Shown here: positions 44,279-53,039 of the stretch, piece after piece | How the letters are laid out: each line of letters starts with the position of its first letter | How positions within the stretch are numbered: position 1 is the stretch's first letter | Assembly (NCBI GenBank): GCA_013112685.1 | Contig: JABFGC010000001.1 | Location: 558,001-622,000, forward strand | Length of the DNA: 64,000 nucleotides | Direction of reading: 5' to 3' | From: Chloroflexota bacterium | GTDB taxonomy: Bacteria; Chloroflexota; Anaerolineae; Anaerolineales; Villigracilaceae | Notes under the pieces: model-generated | The model's input: the letters and a program-made list of their open reading frames with translations, nothing else | Told to the model about the DNA's origin: nothing | Databases searched by the model: none | Program-made: the position numbers and the translations under genes

Positions 44279-45556
44279 ATGCTCATTCATTCCGCATCCC
44301 AACTCTTAACCCTTGCGGGCGGACCCCAGCGCGGAAAAGCGCTTGGCGCGCTTGGCATTATCGAGAACGGCGCTGTCGTCATCCGCGATGAAAAGATTGC
44401 CGCCGTCGGCACCACGGACGAACTCAGGAACGCCTATCCCGACGAACCCACGCTCGATGCGGGACGTTGTGTGGTCATGCCGGGCTTTGTGGACCCGCAC
44501 ACACACATCATTTGGGCAGGCGACCGCGCGGACGAATTCTGAAAAGAAGATGGCGGGCACCCCCTATCTGGACATTCTGGCGGCGGGCGGCGGAATCCTT
44601 TCGACGGTGAGAGCCACACGCACCGCCAGCATGGAGGCGCTCATGGCGCAGACCCGCCCGCGCCTCTTGCGCATGTTCCGCAACGGGACCCACCACCGCC
44701 GAAGCCAAGACGGGTTATGGCTTACAGATTTCCACCGAACTGCGCCTGCTCAAAGCCCTGCTCGCGTTGAACGACGAGAGCCCGATGGATTTGGTGTTCA
44801 CTTTTTTAGGCGCGCACGCCATCGCCCCGGAGTACAAGGACAACCCGCAGGGTTACACGGATGAGATCGTCAACACCATGCTCCCCATGCTGAAGGAATG
44901 GTGGGAGACTCACGCCCCGCGCCAGCCCATGCCGTTTGTGGATGTTTTCTGCGAGACGAAAGCCTTCACCCTCGAACAATCGCGTCAAATCCTGGCCCCG
45001 GGGGCGGTCGCTGGGATTCCCGCTCAAGATCCACGCTGACGAATTCGACAACCTCGGCGGCGCGGCGCTCGCAGCGGAGTTGGGGGCTGCGTCGGCCGAC
45101 CACCTCGTGGTCACGTCGGATGCGGATATCGAAGCGTTGGGCAAATCGGATACGGTTGCCGTGTCGCTTCCCTGCACCCCGTTCGGTCTGGCGGAGAAGC
45201 ATTACACGCCCGCGAAAAAACTGCTCGCCGCCGATGCCATCCTCGCGCTCGCCACCGACTGCAACCCCGGCACCTCGTGGAACGAGTCCATGCAGTTTGC
45301 GATTGCGCTTGCCTGCCGCTACATGGGGCTGACTCCCGCGCAAGCCATCGCCGCCGCCACCATCAACGCCGCGCACGCCATCCGCCGGTCCGATGTGATC
45401 GGCTCGCTGGAAGCCGGCAAGCAGGCGGACCTTCTGATCCTGTCTGTGAATAGTTACCGTCAGATCGGCTACCGCTATGGGACGAACCTCGTCAGGCAGG
45501 TCATCAAAAAAGGTCAAGTGTATTCGGTGGATGTGGGGTATTATAGGACGGCTTAA
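44279..45556 (+). CDS. hutI: imidazolonepropionase HutI (three frameshifts)
   Basis: Amidohydrolase of the histidine breakdown pathway, opening the imidazolone ring. Extra bases near 44538, 44690 and 45024 interrupt it. Corrected length is 424 residues. Metal site PGFVDPHTHIIWAGDR, AEAKTGYGLQI, the His of LKIHADEF, and the family signature ALATDCNPGTSW are present. The C-terminal ADLLILSVNSYRQIGYRYG is typical. No hutH, hutU or hutF is adjacent, so the rest of the pathway must be elsewhere or this enzyme serves another imidazolone. Confidence 0.9.
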
Positions 45557-45565
45557 CACACCGAC

Positions 45566-47218
45566 ATGGAAACCAAGTGGATCGTCTTTACAATTATTCT
45601 TATTGTCAATGCCTGTGTTTCGTTCATCATTGCATTGATCTTATTGCGCCGCCCCCCAAAAACCGGAATCCGCTCCATCACGTTCATGCTGTTCGGGCTG
45701 GGCATCTGGTCGTTTGCATACGCAATGATCACGCTGTCCGAATCGCTGGAGGCGAAACTCTTCTGGCTTCGAGTGGAAAACATTGGCATCCAGTCCGTGC
45801 CTGTGTTGTGGTTTTTCTTCGCCATGAAATACACCCGGCTGGACCGCTGGCTAACGGGAAAGCCCAGCCAGTTCCTGTTCTGGATCATCCCGGTCATTTC
45901 GCTGGTCTTTCTGTTTTCTGAAGACCTGTTCCATTATTATTACACTCACACGCAGGTCGCCGCCGAAACCGGCGGACCCCTGCTCATCAGCCGGGGACCA
46001 ATGTACTGGGTGGCGCTCTCACAGACGTATCCATTGAGTCTCGCAGGCACAGCCGCATTGATCTGGCGGTTCCTGCGCTCGCGGACAACCTACCGAAAAC
46101 AGACTCCCTATCTGATCGGGGCGGTGGCGATTCCCTTTGCGATCAACATCGTCTATCAGATCGCGCCCAATACCATCCCCATCTTTGAAGTTCCCGTTGA
46201 CCTGACCCCGTTGTCCTTCAACATTGCCGCAATTTTGCTGGCGGCAAGCATCTTTGGCTTACATCTCTTTGACCTGGTGCCGATTGCGCGCGACACCGTC
46301 ATGGAGCACATCCCTGAAATGGTCTTCGTGGTGGATGTGCATGACCGCGTGATAGACGCCAATGCAATTGCGCAGAAATGGCTGGGCAAATCCCTGAGCG
46401 AAATCGAAGGGAAGGACCCCGTGGAAGTCTTCCGCGGCTGGCCCCAACTGCTCAACCGCTTCTTTTTCACGGAGTATTCGCGCGAAGAGATCGAAATCCC
46501 CGGCAACCCGCCGCACACGCTGGAGATCATCGTCACTCCCATTTACAACCGCATGAACGCGCTGGAGGGACGTGTCATCCTGGCGCGGGATATTACCGAA
46601 CGGAAACTGCTCGAGAACCAGCTCAAATCGCTCAACCAATCCCTGCAAAACCAGCTCGATGAGAACGAACGACTGCGTCTTCAATTGCAGGAACAAGCCA
46701 TCCGCGACCCGCTGACCGGGGTGTTCAACCGCCGCTTCTTCGCCGAAGCGCTGGACCGGGAGACGGCGCAGGCAACCCGTGAAAACACGCCGTTTTCCAT
46801 CATCATCATGGACGTGGATCACTTCAAGCAATTCAACGACACTTACGGTCACAAATGCGGCGACGTGGTCCTGCTGACCCTGGCAAAATTTCTCACGGAG
46901 AATACGCGCCGCGGCGATATTGTCTGCCGGTACGGCGGCGAGGAGTTCGTCATCCTCATGCCGGATGCCACGACGGAATCCGCGTATGAACGCGCGGAAT
47001 TTTTCAGGAAGGAATTTGAAAAGAGCCGCATCGAATATGACGGAAAGATTCTCAAAAGCACGTTTTCGGCGGGGGTCGCCTCCTTCCCAACCCACGCCCA
47101 TTCCGGCGAGACCCTGCTGAACCTGGCAGACCATGCGCTGTATCAATCAAAGGCGGATGGACGCAACCGCGTGACCGTCTATTCCTCCCAAATCCAGCAT
47201 CAAAATTTGTCCCACTGA
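45566..47218 (+). CDS. 7TM sensor diguanylate cyclase (GGDEF)
   Basis: 550 residues. Seven membrane helices (1-230) have the N-terminal 7TM layout of histidine-kinase-type sensors. A PAS domain (about 240-355: MVFVVDVHDRVIDANAIAQK) and a short coiled coil (QNQLDENERLRLQLQEQ) follow. The GGDEF domain starts RDPLTGVFNRRFF; the active loop is RYGGEEF and the product-inhibition site RRGD lies just before it. It should make cyclic di-GMP from two GTP under membrane or ligand control. No EAL domain. Confidence 0.92.
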   Translation: METKWIVFTIILIVNACVSFIIALILLRRPPKTGIRSITFMLFGLGIWSFAYAMITLSESLEAKLFWLRVENIGIQSVPVLWFFFAMKYTRLDRWLTGKPSQFLFWIIPVISLVFLFSEDLFHYYYTHTQVAAETGGPLLISRGPMYWVALSQTYPLSLAGTAALIWRFLRSRTTYRKQTPYLIGAVAIPFAINIVYQIAPNTIPIFEVPVDLTPLSFNIAAILLAASIFGLHLFDLVPIARDTVMEHIPEMVFVVDVHDRVIDANAIAQKWLGKSLSEIEGKDPVEVFRGWPQLLNRFFFTEYSREEIEIPGNPPHTLEIIVTPIYNRMNALEGRVILARDITERKLLENQLKSLNQSLQNQLDENERLRLQLQEQAIRDPLTGVFNRRFFAEALDRETAQATRENTPFSIIIMDVDHFKQFNDTYGHKCGDVVLLTLAKFLTENTRRGDIVCRYGGEEFVILMPDATTESAYERAEFFRKEFEKSRIEYDGKILKSTFSAGVASFPTHAHSGETLLNLADHALYQSKADGRNRVTVYSSQIQHQNLSH

Positions 47219-47235
47219 ACCAATCTGACTTTCGG

Positions 47236-47241
47236 TATACT
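47236..47241 (+). promoter_or_regulatory. -10 box of the arginase gene
   Basis: TATACT, 42 bp before the ATG; ribosome site TTAGGAG follows. Confidence 0.4.
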
Positions 47242-47283
47242 CGCTCCCCGAATCAAGACCCATCATCATTTTAGGAGAAACGT

Positions 47284-48190
47284 ATGCAAATTGACATTAT
47301 CGGCGTCCCGATTGACCTCGGCGCAGACCGCCGCGGCGTGGACATGGGACCCAGCGCAATCCGTTACGCGCACCTGCAAAACAAACTCGAAGACCTCGGC
47401 TACACCGTCTGCGATGAAGGCAATGTGGAAGTGCCAATCGCCGAAATGTGCCGGATCACCAACCCCAAACTGAAATACATTGATTGCATCGTCCCGATGG
47501 CGAGGCGCGTTTCCGGCGCGGTATCCACTTCGATCCAGGCTGGCAACTTTCCGCTTGTGTTGGGAGGCGATCATTCCCTTTCCATCGGCTCGGTGCGCGG
47601 CGCGGCGCGCAACAAAAAAATCGGCGTCATCTGGCTCGATGCGCACGCCGATTTCAACACCGCCGAGACCACTCCGTCCGGCAACATTCACGGCATGTCG
47701 CTTGCCATTCTTGCCGGGCTGGGAGAAAAAAGCCTCGTGCAGTTGTGGGATGAACCCATCCCGGTGGTTGACCCCAAAAAGATCGCCATCATCGGTGCGC
47801 GCGATTTGGACTCCGGCGAAAAAGTCAACTTGCAGGAGGCGGACGCGATGGTGATGGGCATGGAGCAGATTGACCGCTACGGCATGGTCGCCGTCATCGA
47901 AAAAGCCATCGAGCGCGTCAGCCGCGATGTGGATGGCATCTTCCTCTCGCTCGATCTCGACTCGCTCGACCCCGAACACGCGCCGGGCGTGGGAACTCCC
48001 GTCCCTGCCGGGCTGACGCAGCGCAGAAGCGCACCTCGCCTGCGAGATGATCGCCGAAACCGGTAAACTCGTCGGCATGGACCTGGTGGAGGTCAACCCC
48101 ATCCTCGACGTGCAAAACCGCACCGCCTCTCTCGCTGTGGACTTCGCCCTCTCCGCGCTTGGACGCCGCATCTGGAACGGAGGCGCATGA
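47284..48190 (+). CDS. arginase (one frameshift)
   Basis: Starts MQIDIIGVPIDLGADRRGVD. An extra A near 48023 (CGCGAA read as CGCAGAA) breaks the frame; corrected length is 301 residues. The binuclear manganese ligands are present: LVLGGDHSLSIGS, IWLDAHADFNT and LSLDLDSLDPEHAPGVGTP. The C-terminal SLAVDFALSALGRRIW is usual for arginases. Hydrolyses arginine to ornithine and urea. The stop overlaps the next ATG (ATGA). Confidence 0.92.
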
Positions 48191-48953
48191 AACCGACCCT
48201 TTCCGATTTGGAACGACTCGCCCGCGAAGCGGGATCCATCCTCCGCGACGGCTACAACAAAGATCACACGGTTCATTACAAAGGGACAATTGATCTTGTG
48301 ACCGAAGCGGATCACGCCTCTGAAGCCTTTCTGCTCGGCGAGATCAAGTCGCATTTCCCCGGCGGGCACATCCTCGCCGAAGAGAGTGGAAACATTCAGG
48401 GAAGCAACGAGGACCTCTGGTACATTGATCCGCTCGACGGCACGGTCAACTACGCTCATCACATCCCCATCTTTTGTGTCTCGATTGGGTTCGCCGCGAA
48501 CGGCGTGGTGACTCTCGCCGCCGTCTACGACCCGCTGCGCGATGAAATGTTCACCGCCGAACGCGGCAAAGGCGCGTTTCTGAACGGCAAGCCGATTCGC
48601 GTTTCCGGCGCGGACGAATTGCAGAAAAGCCTGCTCGTCACGGGCTTTCCCTACGATACCGGGACACCGACCTCGACAATTTCAAATACTTCGAGCGTCT
48701 TGCCAAAAAGACGCAGGGCGTGCGCCGCCTGGGCTCCGCCGCCCTGGATGTGTGCTACGTGGGCGCAGGGCGTTTCGACGGCTTTTGGGAGTTCAAACTC
48801 AAACCCTGGGACATCGCCGCCGGGGGCTTGATTGCAAAAGAAGCCGGGGCCAGGGTCACTGCGATTGACGGCAGCCCGGACTACCTGAAGCCGCTCACCA
48901 TCCTCGCCACCACGCCGGGGATTTATGAGGAGGTGAGGGAGCAGTTGAAATAA
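48187..48953 (+). CDS. inositol monophosphatase family protein (one frameshift)
   Basis: Starts MKPTLSDLERLAREAGSILR. One C is missing near 48663 after TGFPYDT; restoring it gives 255 residues. The metal-dependent phosphatase motifs are GGHILAEESG, WYIDPLDGTVNYAHHIP and FKLKPWDIAAGGLIAKEAG. The family removes phosphate from inositol phosphates, fructose-1,6-bisphosphate or related sugars. Translationally coupled to arginase. A diverged copy of its last 47 codons lies beyond the VapBC pair at 49731. Confidence 0.9.
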
Positions 48954-48956
48954 AAA

Positions 48957-48989
48957 AGGTGACTGCCACGTCCAGTGTGAAAGTCACCT
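48957..48989 (-). terminator. terminator of the vapBC-like operon
   Basis: AGGTGACT and AGTCACCT form the stem; the minus strand continues TTTTTTAT. It stands between the convergent phosphatase and VapC genes. Confidence 0.75.
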
Positions 48990-49013
48990 GAAAATCACAA
49001 CCTCCAACTTTAT

Positions 49014-49430
49014 TCACTCTTTCCTTTTCAACCATTCGATCTTCGCCAGTTCAGTGACATCGTGAAACTCCGGGTCGCCCGTCATGACAATGCCGTTAAG
49101 ATTCTGCGCCGCGACGACCACAAAGGCATCCGCATAGGAAACCGGATGATTGGCTTTGATGTGTGCGGCGGCGAATACGGTCTGGTGGTCTGCCGAAAGG
49201 ATTTCAATGGGCATTTCCTGGATCAGCGCAAGAGTATCCTGCGCCTTGGCCAAGCCGTGTTTGCGTTCCGTGTTGTACACGACTTCACCCAGGTTGATGA
49301 TCGAAATACAAGCCCGCGCGTTCCCTCCTTTGACATCTTGAAGGATTTGCTCGACCCGTTCCGCGCCTGGTTCGTTCTCGAAATAAGCCATGAAGGCGAA
49401 GGCGTCAAGGATATAGGTCGGTTTAGCCAT
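49014..49430 (-). CDS. vapC: PIN-domain ribonuclease toxin (VapC-like)
   Basis: 138 residues. The acidic residues of the PIN active site are visible: YILDAFAFMAYFE, INLGEVVYN, SYADAFVVVAAQ and VMTGDPEF. PIN toxins cut tRNA or rRNA when freed from their antitoxin. Its start overlaps the antitoxin gene by 8 bp. Confidence 0.9.
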   Translation of the reverse strand: MAKPTYILDAFAFMAYFENEPGAERVEQILQDVKGGNARACISIINLGEVVYNTERKHGLAKAQDTLALIQEMPIEILSADHQTVFAAAHIKANHPVSYADAFVVVAAQNLNGIVMTGDPEFHDVTELAKIEWLKRKE

Positions 49431-49671
49431 TGGCGAGCCGCCGGTCTCTCTGTTTTTCGAGTTCGCGGTCTTTTTTCAGGTCATCCGACATGGAAATCCC
49501 GCCTTGCAGGAAACCCCTGCCTGTTTTGATGGGGTCTTTTACCGCTGGGACAATCGCCAGAACACCGCCATAATCCACAATGATCACCTTCGACCCGGGG
49601 AGCAGGTGGTATTTTTTGCGAAACTCGGCAGGGATGACCACCCAGCCTTTGTTCGAGATTGTGAGGACCAT
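49423..49671 (-). CDS. AbrB/SpoVT-type antitoxin
   Basis: 82 residues. The N-terminal swapped-hairpin DNA-binding domain reads MVLTISNKGWVVIPAEFRKK, then YHLLPGSKVIIVDYGGVLAIV. The charged C-terminal tail (SDDLKKDRELEKQRDRRL) would wrap the PIN toxin. Typical autorepressor; a matching palindrome lies upstream at 49686-49713. Confidence 0.88.
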   Translation of the reverse strand: MVLTISNKGWVVIPAEFRKKYHLLPGSKVIIVDYGGVLAIVPAVKDPIKTGRGFLQGGISMSDDLKKDRELEKQRDRRLANG

Positions 49672-49685
49672 GATAATCTCCTATC

Positions 49686-49713
49686 GTTATACCTTTCTAA
49701 TAAAAAGTATAAC
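49686..49713. promoter_or_regulatory. probable operator/promoter of the AbrB-PIN pair
   Basis: Perfect inverted repeat GTTATAC (49686-49692) and GTATAAC (49707-49713), 14 bp apart, 15 bp upstream of the antitoxin ATG. The arms also resemble -10 boxes. Confidence 0.55.
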
Positions 49714-49730
49714 ATAAATCTTTCCTTGCA

Positions 49731-49871
49731 GGCGGGGGCCTGATTGCCCAGAACTTGGAGCAAAGATTATCGAGATTGATTGATGGGAAGATTATCTTTG
49801 CGTGCCATTATCCATTTTTGCTGCCACACCGGGAATCTTATGAGGTGGTGAAAGAGCAGTTGGGAGAATAA
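49731..49871 (+). pseudogene. remnant of an inositol monophosphatase 3' end
   Basis: The plus strand reads GGGLIAQNLEQRLSRLIDG, then YEVVKEQLGE and a stop. This mirrors the end of the phosphatase at 48187-48953 (AGGLIAKEAGARVTAIDG and YEEVREQLK). It has no start and is too diverged to be a recent copy. It lies directly beyond the AbrB-PIN pair. Confidence 0.75.
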
Positions 49872-49900
49872 ACGAGGATGGCTTGTCACCATCCTCGTTT
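49870..49900 (+). terminator. terminator after the phosphatase remnant
   Basis: AAACGAGGATGG and CCATCCTCGTTT form a 12-bp perfect stem with T after it. Probably the terminator of the original phosphatase copy. 49901-49998 holds nothing else I can recognise. Confidence 0.85.
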
Positions 49901-49998
49901 TACAAATTCAACAATCGAACAGGGTTTGGTAGTAATTATACCTACGGACAAGTTGATGAGATTTTTGGGGAGTGTCAATTCTACATAAGTAAATATGC

Positions 49999-50916
49999 CT
50001 AGTACTGAAATGGTGATCCTGGTATCAGCAATTGTGGCTCCCCTCCATCCCAACTTATTGTAACCGTGCAATCAGTTCGTGCCAATTCTGCTTCTGTTCG
50101 TGTATTGTCAGTTAGAATTATCGCGGCAGTAGTAGTTTGCAATGGATGTATTCTTTCAATGTCTTGAGCAGTTGATGGCCATTGTGGTCCATATTTTAAA
50201 CCACTTAAGCGCAAATAAACATCTCCCGAAAGTAAATCAGCATCATCAGATACATCAAAAATCTGAGTATAACTCCCTCCTTGAGTGCCATCATCAAACT
50301 TTATGCTGAGGCAATACACTTCAAGTGTATACTCGTGAGTTCCAACCGACCAAAATCCAGAAGGAAAGCGATATTCGAAAACTATCGCCCAATTTGGAGT
50401 TTCAGTTGACGATACGCCGCCCGGGGTTTTGGTTGGCGTGTTATTGCATCCAAGATTTCTTGCATTTGTTTGCTCGACTGAAATAGGCATACGAGCAGTG
50501 TAATTACCTGATTCGCCGTTTGCAGTGACTCTCCCTAACCAGGTTTGCTCGGTCCATTGCAAAGTGAATTCCATATTTGTCCTAGGAGGGGCTACCAGTT
50601 TAATACTTTTACTAGTGTTCCGCGCTTCACCATATTTCGCAGAAACACTTCCCTCCACAACTTGATAACCCGCTTTTAAAGTTACACTTCCCTCTATTGT
50701 GGTTGAAAAGGAACGCGTAATAGTTTGTTCCGTATCCGCCGTTCCTCCGCAATTATTAATTCGGACAATATCGAGGATAACCTCTTGTTTACTGTCGGTT
50801 TCAATGACCTGAACTTCTAAAGACGGAGTTGAGGTTGAAGGAGAATCGTATGAAGTTACATAAATCGCCAAAAATACAATAGAGAAAAGTTTGCGATAGT
50901 TGGAATTGTTTTTCAT
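49999..50916 (-). CDS. secreted protein of unknown function
   Basis: 305 residues. A hydrophobic N-terminal stretch (LFSIVFLAIYVTSYDS) is a likely signal sequence. The rest looks like beta-rich modules: LDIVRINNCGGTADTEQTIT, GSVTLKAGYQVVEGSVSAKY, LVAPPRTNMEFTLQWTEQTW, and a C-terminal half with HPLQTTTAAIILTDN. I do not recognise the family. The gene is markedly AT-rich and its upstream flank cuts into a vapC gene, both signs of recent insertion. Confidence 0.6.
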   Translation of the reverse strand: MKNNSNYRKLFSIVFLAIYVTSYDSPSTSTPSLEVQVIETDSKQEVILDIVRINNCGGTADTEQTITRSFSTTIEGSVTLKAGYQVVEGSVSAKYGEARNTSKSIKLVAPPRTNMEFTLQWTEQTWLGRVTANGESGNYTARMPISVEQTNARNLGCNNTPTKTPGGVSSTETPNWAIVFEYRFPSGFWSVGTHEYTLEVYCLSIKFDDGTQGGSYTQIFDVSDDADLLSGDVYLRLSGLKYGPQWPSTAQDIERIHPLQTTTAAIILTDNTRTEAELARTDCTVTISWDGGEPQLLIPGSPFQY

Positions 50917-51047
50917 AGGCGAGTCCCCTTCATAATCAAGTGTTTCCCAAATAGTGTACGAAACCGACTTATGGCATTATATCTCCCCTCTTTGTCCAGT
51001 TGCGATATATCACGAACGATGATATTCGTATCAATGACAACCCGCAT
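50913..51047 (-). pseudogene. truncated vapC (PIN toxin) remnant
   Basis: Starts at ATG 51047 directly on the stop of the antitoxin gene (TAATG). The first 14 codons, MRVVIDTNIIVRDI, are the beginning of a PIN domain. After about 51005 the sequence is unrelated and ends after 44 codons. The toxin is therefore dead, leaving an orphan antitoxin gene. Confidence 0.8.
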
Positions 51048-51277
51048 TATTTCCCCTCACGCACCGCGCGAATTTCTGCTTCGATATCTTTTTGGGTAAT
51101 ATTCAATTCCTTCGCGCGGGCGCGGACTCGTTCCCACGAAGCGTCGAAACGCTTCTCGATCTCCCTGCTGTCCAATTGGCTGAACTTAAGGAAACGGATG
51201 TACTTCAATACATCCAAGAGTTGATCTTCTGGTAGGGTGGAAAGTTCCAGCATGATGGTTTTTTCCATATCGGTCAT
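51047..51277 (-). CDS. VapB-like antitoxin, now orphan
   Basis: 76 residues: MTDMEKTIMLELSTLPEDQL, LDVLKYIRFLKFSQLDSREI, then a charged helix ending AEIRAVREGK. The form is that of small helical antitoxins lying before PIN toxins. It overlaps the truncated vapC by one base. It may still repress its own promoter. Confidence 0.7.
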   Translation of the reverse strand: MTDMEKTIMLELSTLPEDQLLDVLKYIRFLKFSQLDSREIEKRFDASWERVRARAKELNITQKDIEAEIRAVREGK

Positions 51278-51357
51278 GGCTCACCTCACAAAATAATTAT
51301 TTCTACCGCGTCATTCGCCGATTGTTTCGCGCTCATTTAATTTCTATTTGTGAAGTT

Positions 51358-51385
51358 CTTATAACCCTCCTGAATAAGAGTGCAA
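51358..51385 (-). promoter_or_regulatory. promoter of the orphan antitoxin gene
   Basis: On the minus strand TTGCAC (51380-51385) and TATAAG (51358-51363) are 16 bp apart, directly after the tRNA gene. Confidence 0.4.
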
Positions 51386-51387
51386 AG

Positions 51388-51460
51388 TGGGCCCGGCAGG
51401 ATTCGAACCTGCGACCAAGCGATTATGAGTCGCCTGCGCTAACCGCTGCGCCACGGGCCC
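51388..51460 (-). tRNA. tRNA with CAT anticodon (Met or Ile2)
   Basis: On the minus strand GGGCCCG pairs with CGGGCCC. The anticodon loop is CTCATAA with stem GGCGA/TCGCT, and the T arm is GCAGG-TTCGAAT-CCTGC. No CCA is encoded. CAT could be elongator methionine or lysidine-modified isoleucine. Confidence 0.95.
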
Positions 51461-51474
51461 GTGACTTAAGTGTC

Positions 51475-51535
51475 AAGTGTTCCAGTGCCACGTGCCACGT
51501 AACCTGACACTTCATCACATGACACTGGAACACTT
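51475..51535. repeat. inverted repeat between two tRNA genes
   Basis: AAGTGTTCCAGTG (51475-51487) and CACTGGAACACTT (51523-51535) are perfect 13-bp complements with CACGTGCCACGT and TGACACTT units inside. The TGACACT units resemble those at 14205-14280. Confidence 0.65.
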
Positions 51536-51541
51536 CTGGAG

Positions 51542-51613
51542 AGCGGGAGACGGGATTCGAACCCGCGAATGTCAGCTTGGAAGGCTGATGCCTTACCACT
51601 TGGCGACTCCCGC
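51542..51613 (-). tRNA. tRNA-Gly (TCC)
   Basis: On the minus strand GCGGGAG pairs with CTCCCGC. The anticodon loop CTTCCAA gives TCC, and the T arm is GCGGG-TTCGAAT-CCCGT. CCA is not encoded. Confidence 0.95.
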
Positions 51614-51705
51614 AAAGCGCCCTGATTTTACTTGTATGCCAAGCGTCAGTCAAGCACCTTGACCGTCCTGAGGCATTACAGTAAAATACAGCCCGCTTAA
51701 TAAAT

Positions 51706-51782
51706 GCCCTCGTAGCTCAGTGGATTAGAGCGCTTGCTTGCGGAGCAATAGGTCGCGTGTTCGAGTCGCGCCGAGGGCGCCA
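51706..51782 (+). tRNA. tRNA-Arg (GCG anticodon as read)
   Basis: GCCCTCG pairs with CGAGGGC. D arm GCTC...GAGC; the anticodon loop TTGCGGA gives GCG between stems CTTGC and GCAAT (one C-T mismatch at the top); T arm GCGTG-TTCGAGT-CGCGC. The discriminator G is followed by encoded CCA. Confidence 0.85.
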
Positions 51783-51791
51783 CAAATTCCG

Positions 51792-51815
51792 AGAAGCGGA
51801 GACTCCGCTTCTTTT
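51792..51815 (+). terminator. terminator of tRNA-Arg
   Basis: GAAGCGGAG-ACTCCGCTTC stem followed by TTTT, 9 bp after the tRNA. Confidence 0.75.
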
Positions 51816-51818
51816 GCT

Positions 51819-51824
51819 TATAAT
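51819..51824 (+). promoter_or_regulatory. -10 box of surE, near-leaderless
   Basis: TATAAT ends 10 nt before the surE ATG, so the leader would be only a few nucleotides. It directly follows the tRNA terminator. Confidence 0.45.
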
Positions 51825-51834
51825 TTCGACGCGC

Positions 51835-52647
51835 ATGAAAAAGAAGAAACCCCACATCCTCCTTACCAATGACGACGGCATCCGTTCGCCGGGTTTGTGG
51901 GCGGTCGCCAGCGAACTCGCCAAAATCGGCTATGTGACCGTCGCCGCGCCGCGTGAACAATCCACTGGCATGGGGCGCGGCCCTGCCTAATACGTCGGAT
52001 GGGATCATTCGCAAGGAACAGGTGCAGGTCAACGGTCAGGCATGGAGCGTGTACGCCGTAGGCGGCTCCCCGGCGCAAGCCGTCTTGCACGGCATCCACG
52101 GAGATCGTCCCCCACAAACCGGGACCTGGTCGTTTCGGGCATCAACTACGGCGAAAACGTCGGGCTGGGAATCACCATCTCCGGCACGGTGGGCGCGGCG
52201 ATGGAGGCGGCGTCGCTGGGCTTCCCCGCGCTTGCCGTCTCGCTCGAAACGGATACACAGCATCACCTGAGCCATTCCGAAGAAATAGATTTCTCTGCGG
52301 CGGGATATTTCACCACCTATTTTGCGAAACTGATCCTGGAAAAGAGGCTTTTCGACGGCGTGGATTTGCTGAAGGTGGAAGTGCCGCGTCATGCCACGCC
52401 GGAAACTGGGTGGCAGATCTCGAGGCTTTCACGCCACCGATACTATGAACCAATCCCCGCCAAACGCGACTCGTGGGAGAAACCGGGTCCCATCGGCTAC
52501 CGGCACGACAGCACCATTGACCAGGAACCCGAAGGGACGGACGTGTACGTCCTGCGAAAGCAGAAGATGGTCGCGGTCACGCCGCTGAACCTCGACATGA
52601 CCTCCAGGGTGGACCTGAACGAACTCGAAAAATACTTGCGGAGTTGA
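51835..52647 (+). CDS. surE: 5'/3'-nucleotidase SurE (three frameshifts)
   Basis: Starts MKKKKPHILLTNDDGIRSPG, with the metal-binding NDD. Extra G near 51981, 52099 and 52121 interrupt the gene; the corrected protein has 269 residues. Family features appear: VAAPREQSTGMG, PNTSDGI, and VVSGINYGENVGLGITISGT, the SGxNxG metal loop. SurE dephosphorylates nucleoside monophosphates and is linked to stationary-phase survival. The C-terminal segments KVEVPRHATPETGWQISRLS and GTDVYVLRKQKMVAVTPLNL are typical. Confidence 0.92.
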
Positions 52648-52650
52648 AAA

Positions 52651-52677
52651 TGCCGCAGAGGGTTATCCTCTGCGGTA
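52651..52677. terminator. shared terminator between surE and the cupin gene
   Basis: TGCCGCAGAGG (52651-52661) pairs with CCTCTGCGGTA (52667-52677), between convergent genes. Confidence 0.75.
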
Positions 52678-52700
52678 AATCTTTTGATGGGCGGAAAACG

Positions 52701-53024
52701 TCAAGTGCGTATCATCGTCAACAGCATCTTGAATTTTTGCATCGCCTTCAAGGCGTGCGGCTCATTGGCAGGCATGATGATGGCTTCGCCCGCAGTCAGG
52801 CGATGTGGCGTGCCGGAGATGGTTACTTCCGCCTCGCCTTCGAGCACGTGGACGAGGGCATCGAACGGAGCGGTGTGCTCGCTCAAGCCCTGACCGGCAT
52901 CGAAGGCGAACAACGTGACGTTGCCCGCGTCCTCTTTTGTAATTTGCCGGCTGACAACGGAGCCTTCCTGGTAGTTGACCATTTCGGCGATGTACAGGAT
53001 TTGCGATTTGGGGGCTGTGGACAT
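52701..53024 (-). CDS. single-domain cupin protein
   Basis: 107 residues. Cupin motif 1 region is EHTAPFDALVHVLEGEAEVT and motif 2 is LTAGEAIIMPANEPHALKAM, with His and Glu positions suited to one divalent metal. Small stand-alone cupins are sensors, isomerases or dioxygenases; nothing here decides the role. Confidence 0.82.
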   Translation of the reverse strand: MSTAPKSQILYIAEMVNYQEGSVVSRQITKEDAGNVTLFAFDAGQGLSEHTAPFDALVHVLEGEAEVTISGTPHRLTAGEAIIMPANEPHALKAMQKFKMLLTMIRT

Positions 53025-53039
53025 ACGTTTCTCCTTGTT

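Noticed and set aside
44279..45556. A complete histidine utilisation operon
   Set aside because: Only hutI is present; its neighbours are a pilin gene and a GGDEF protein.
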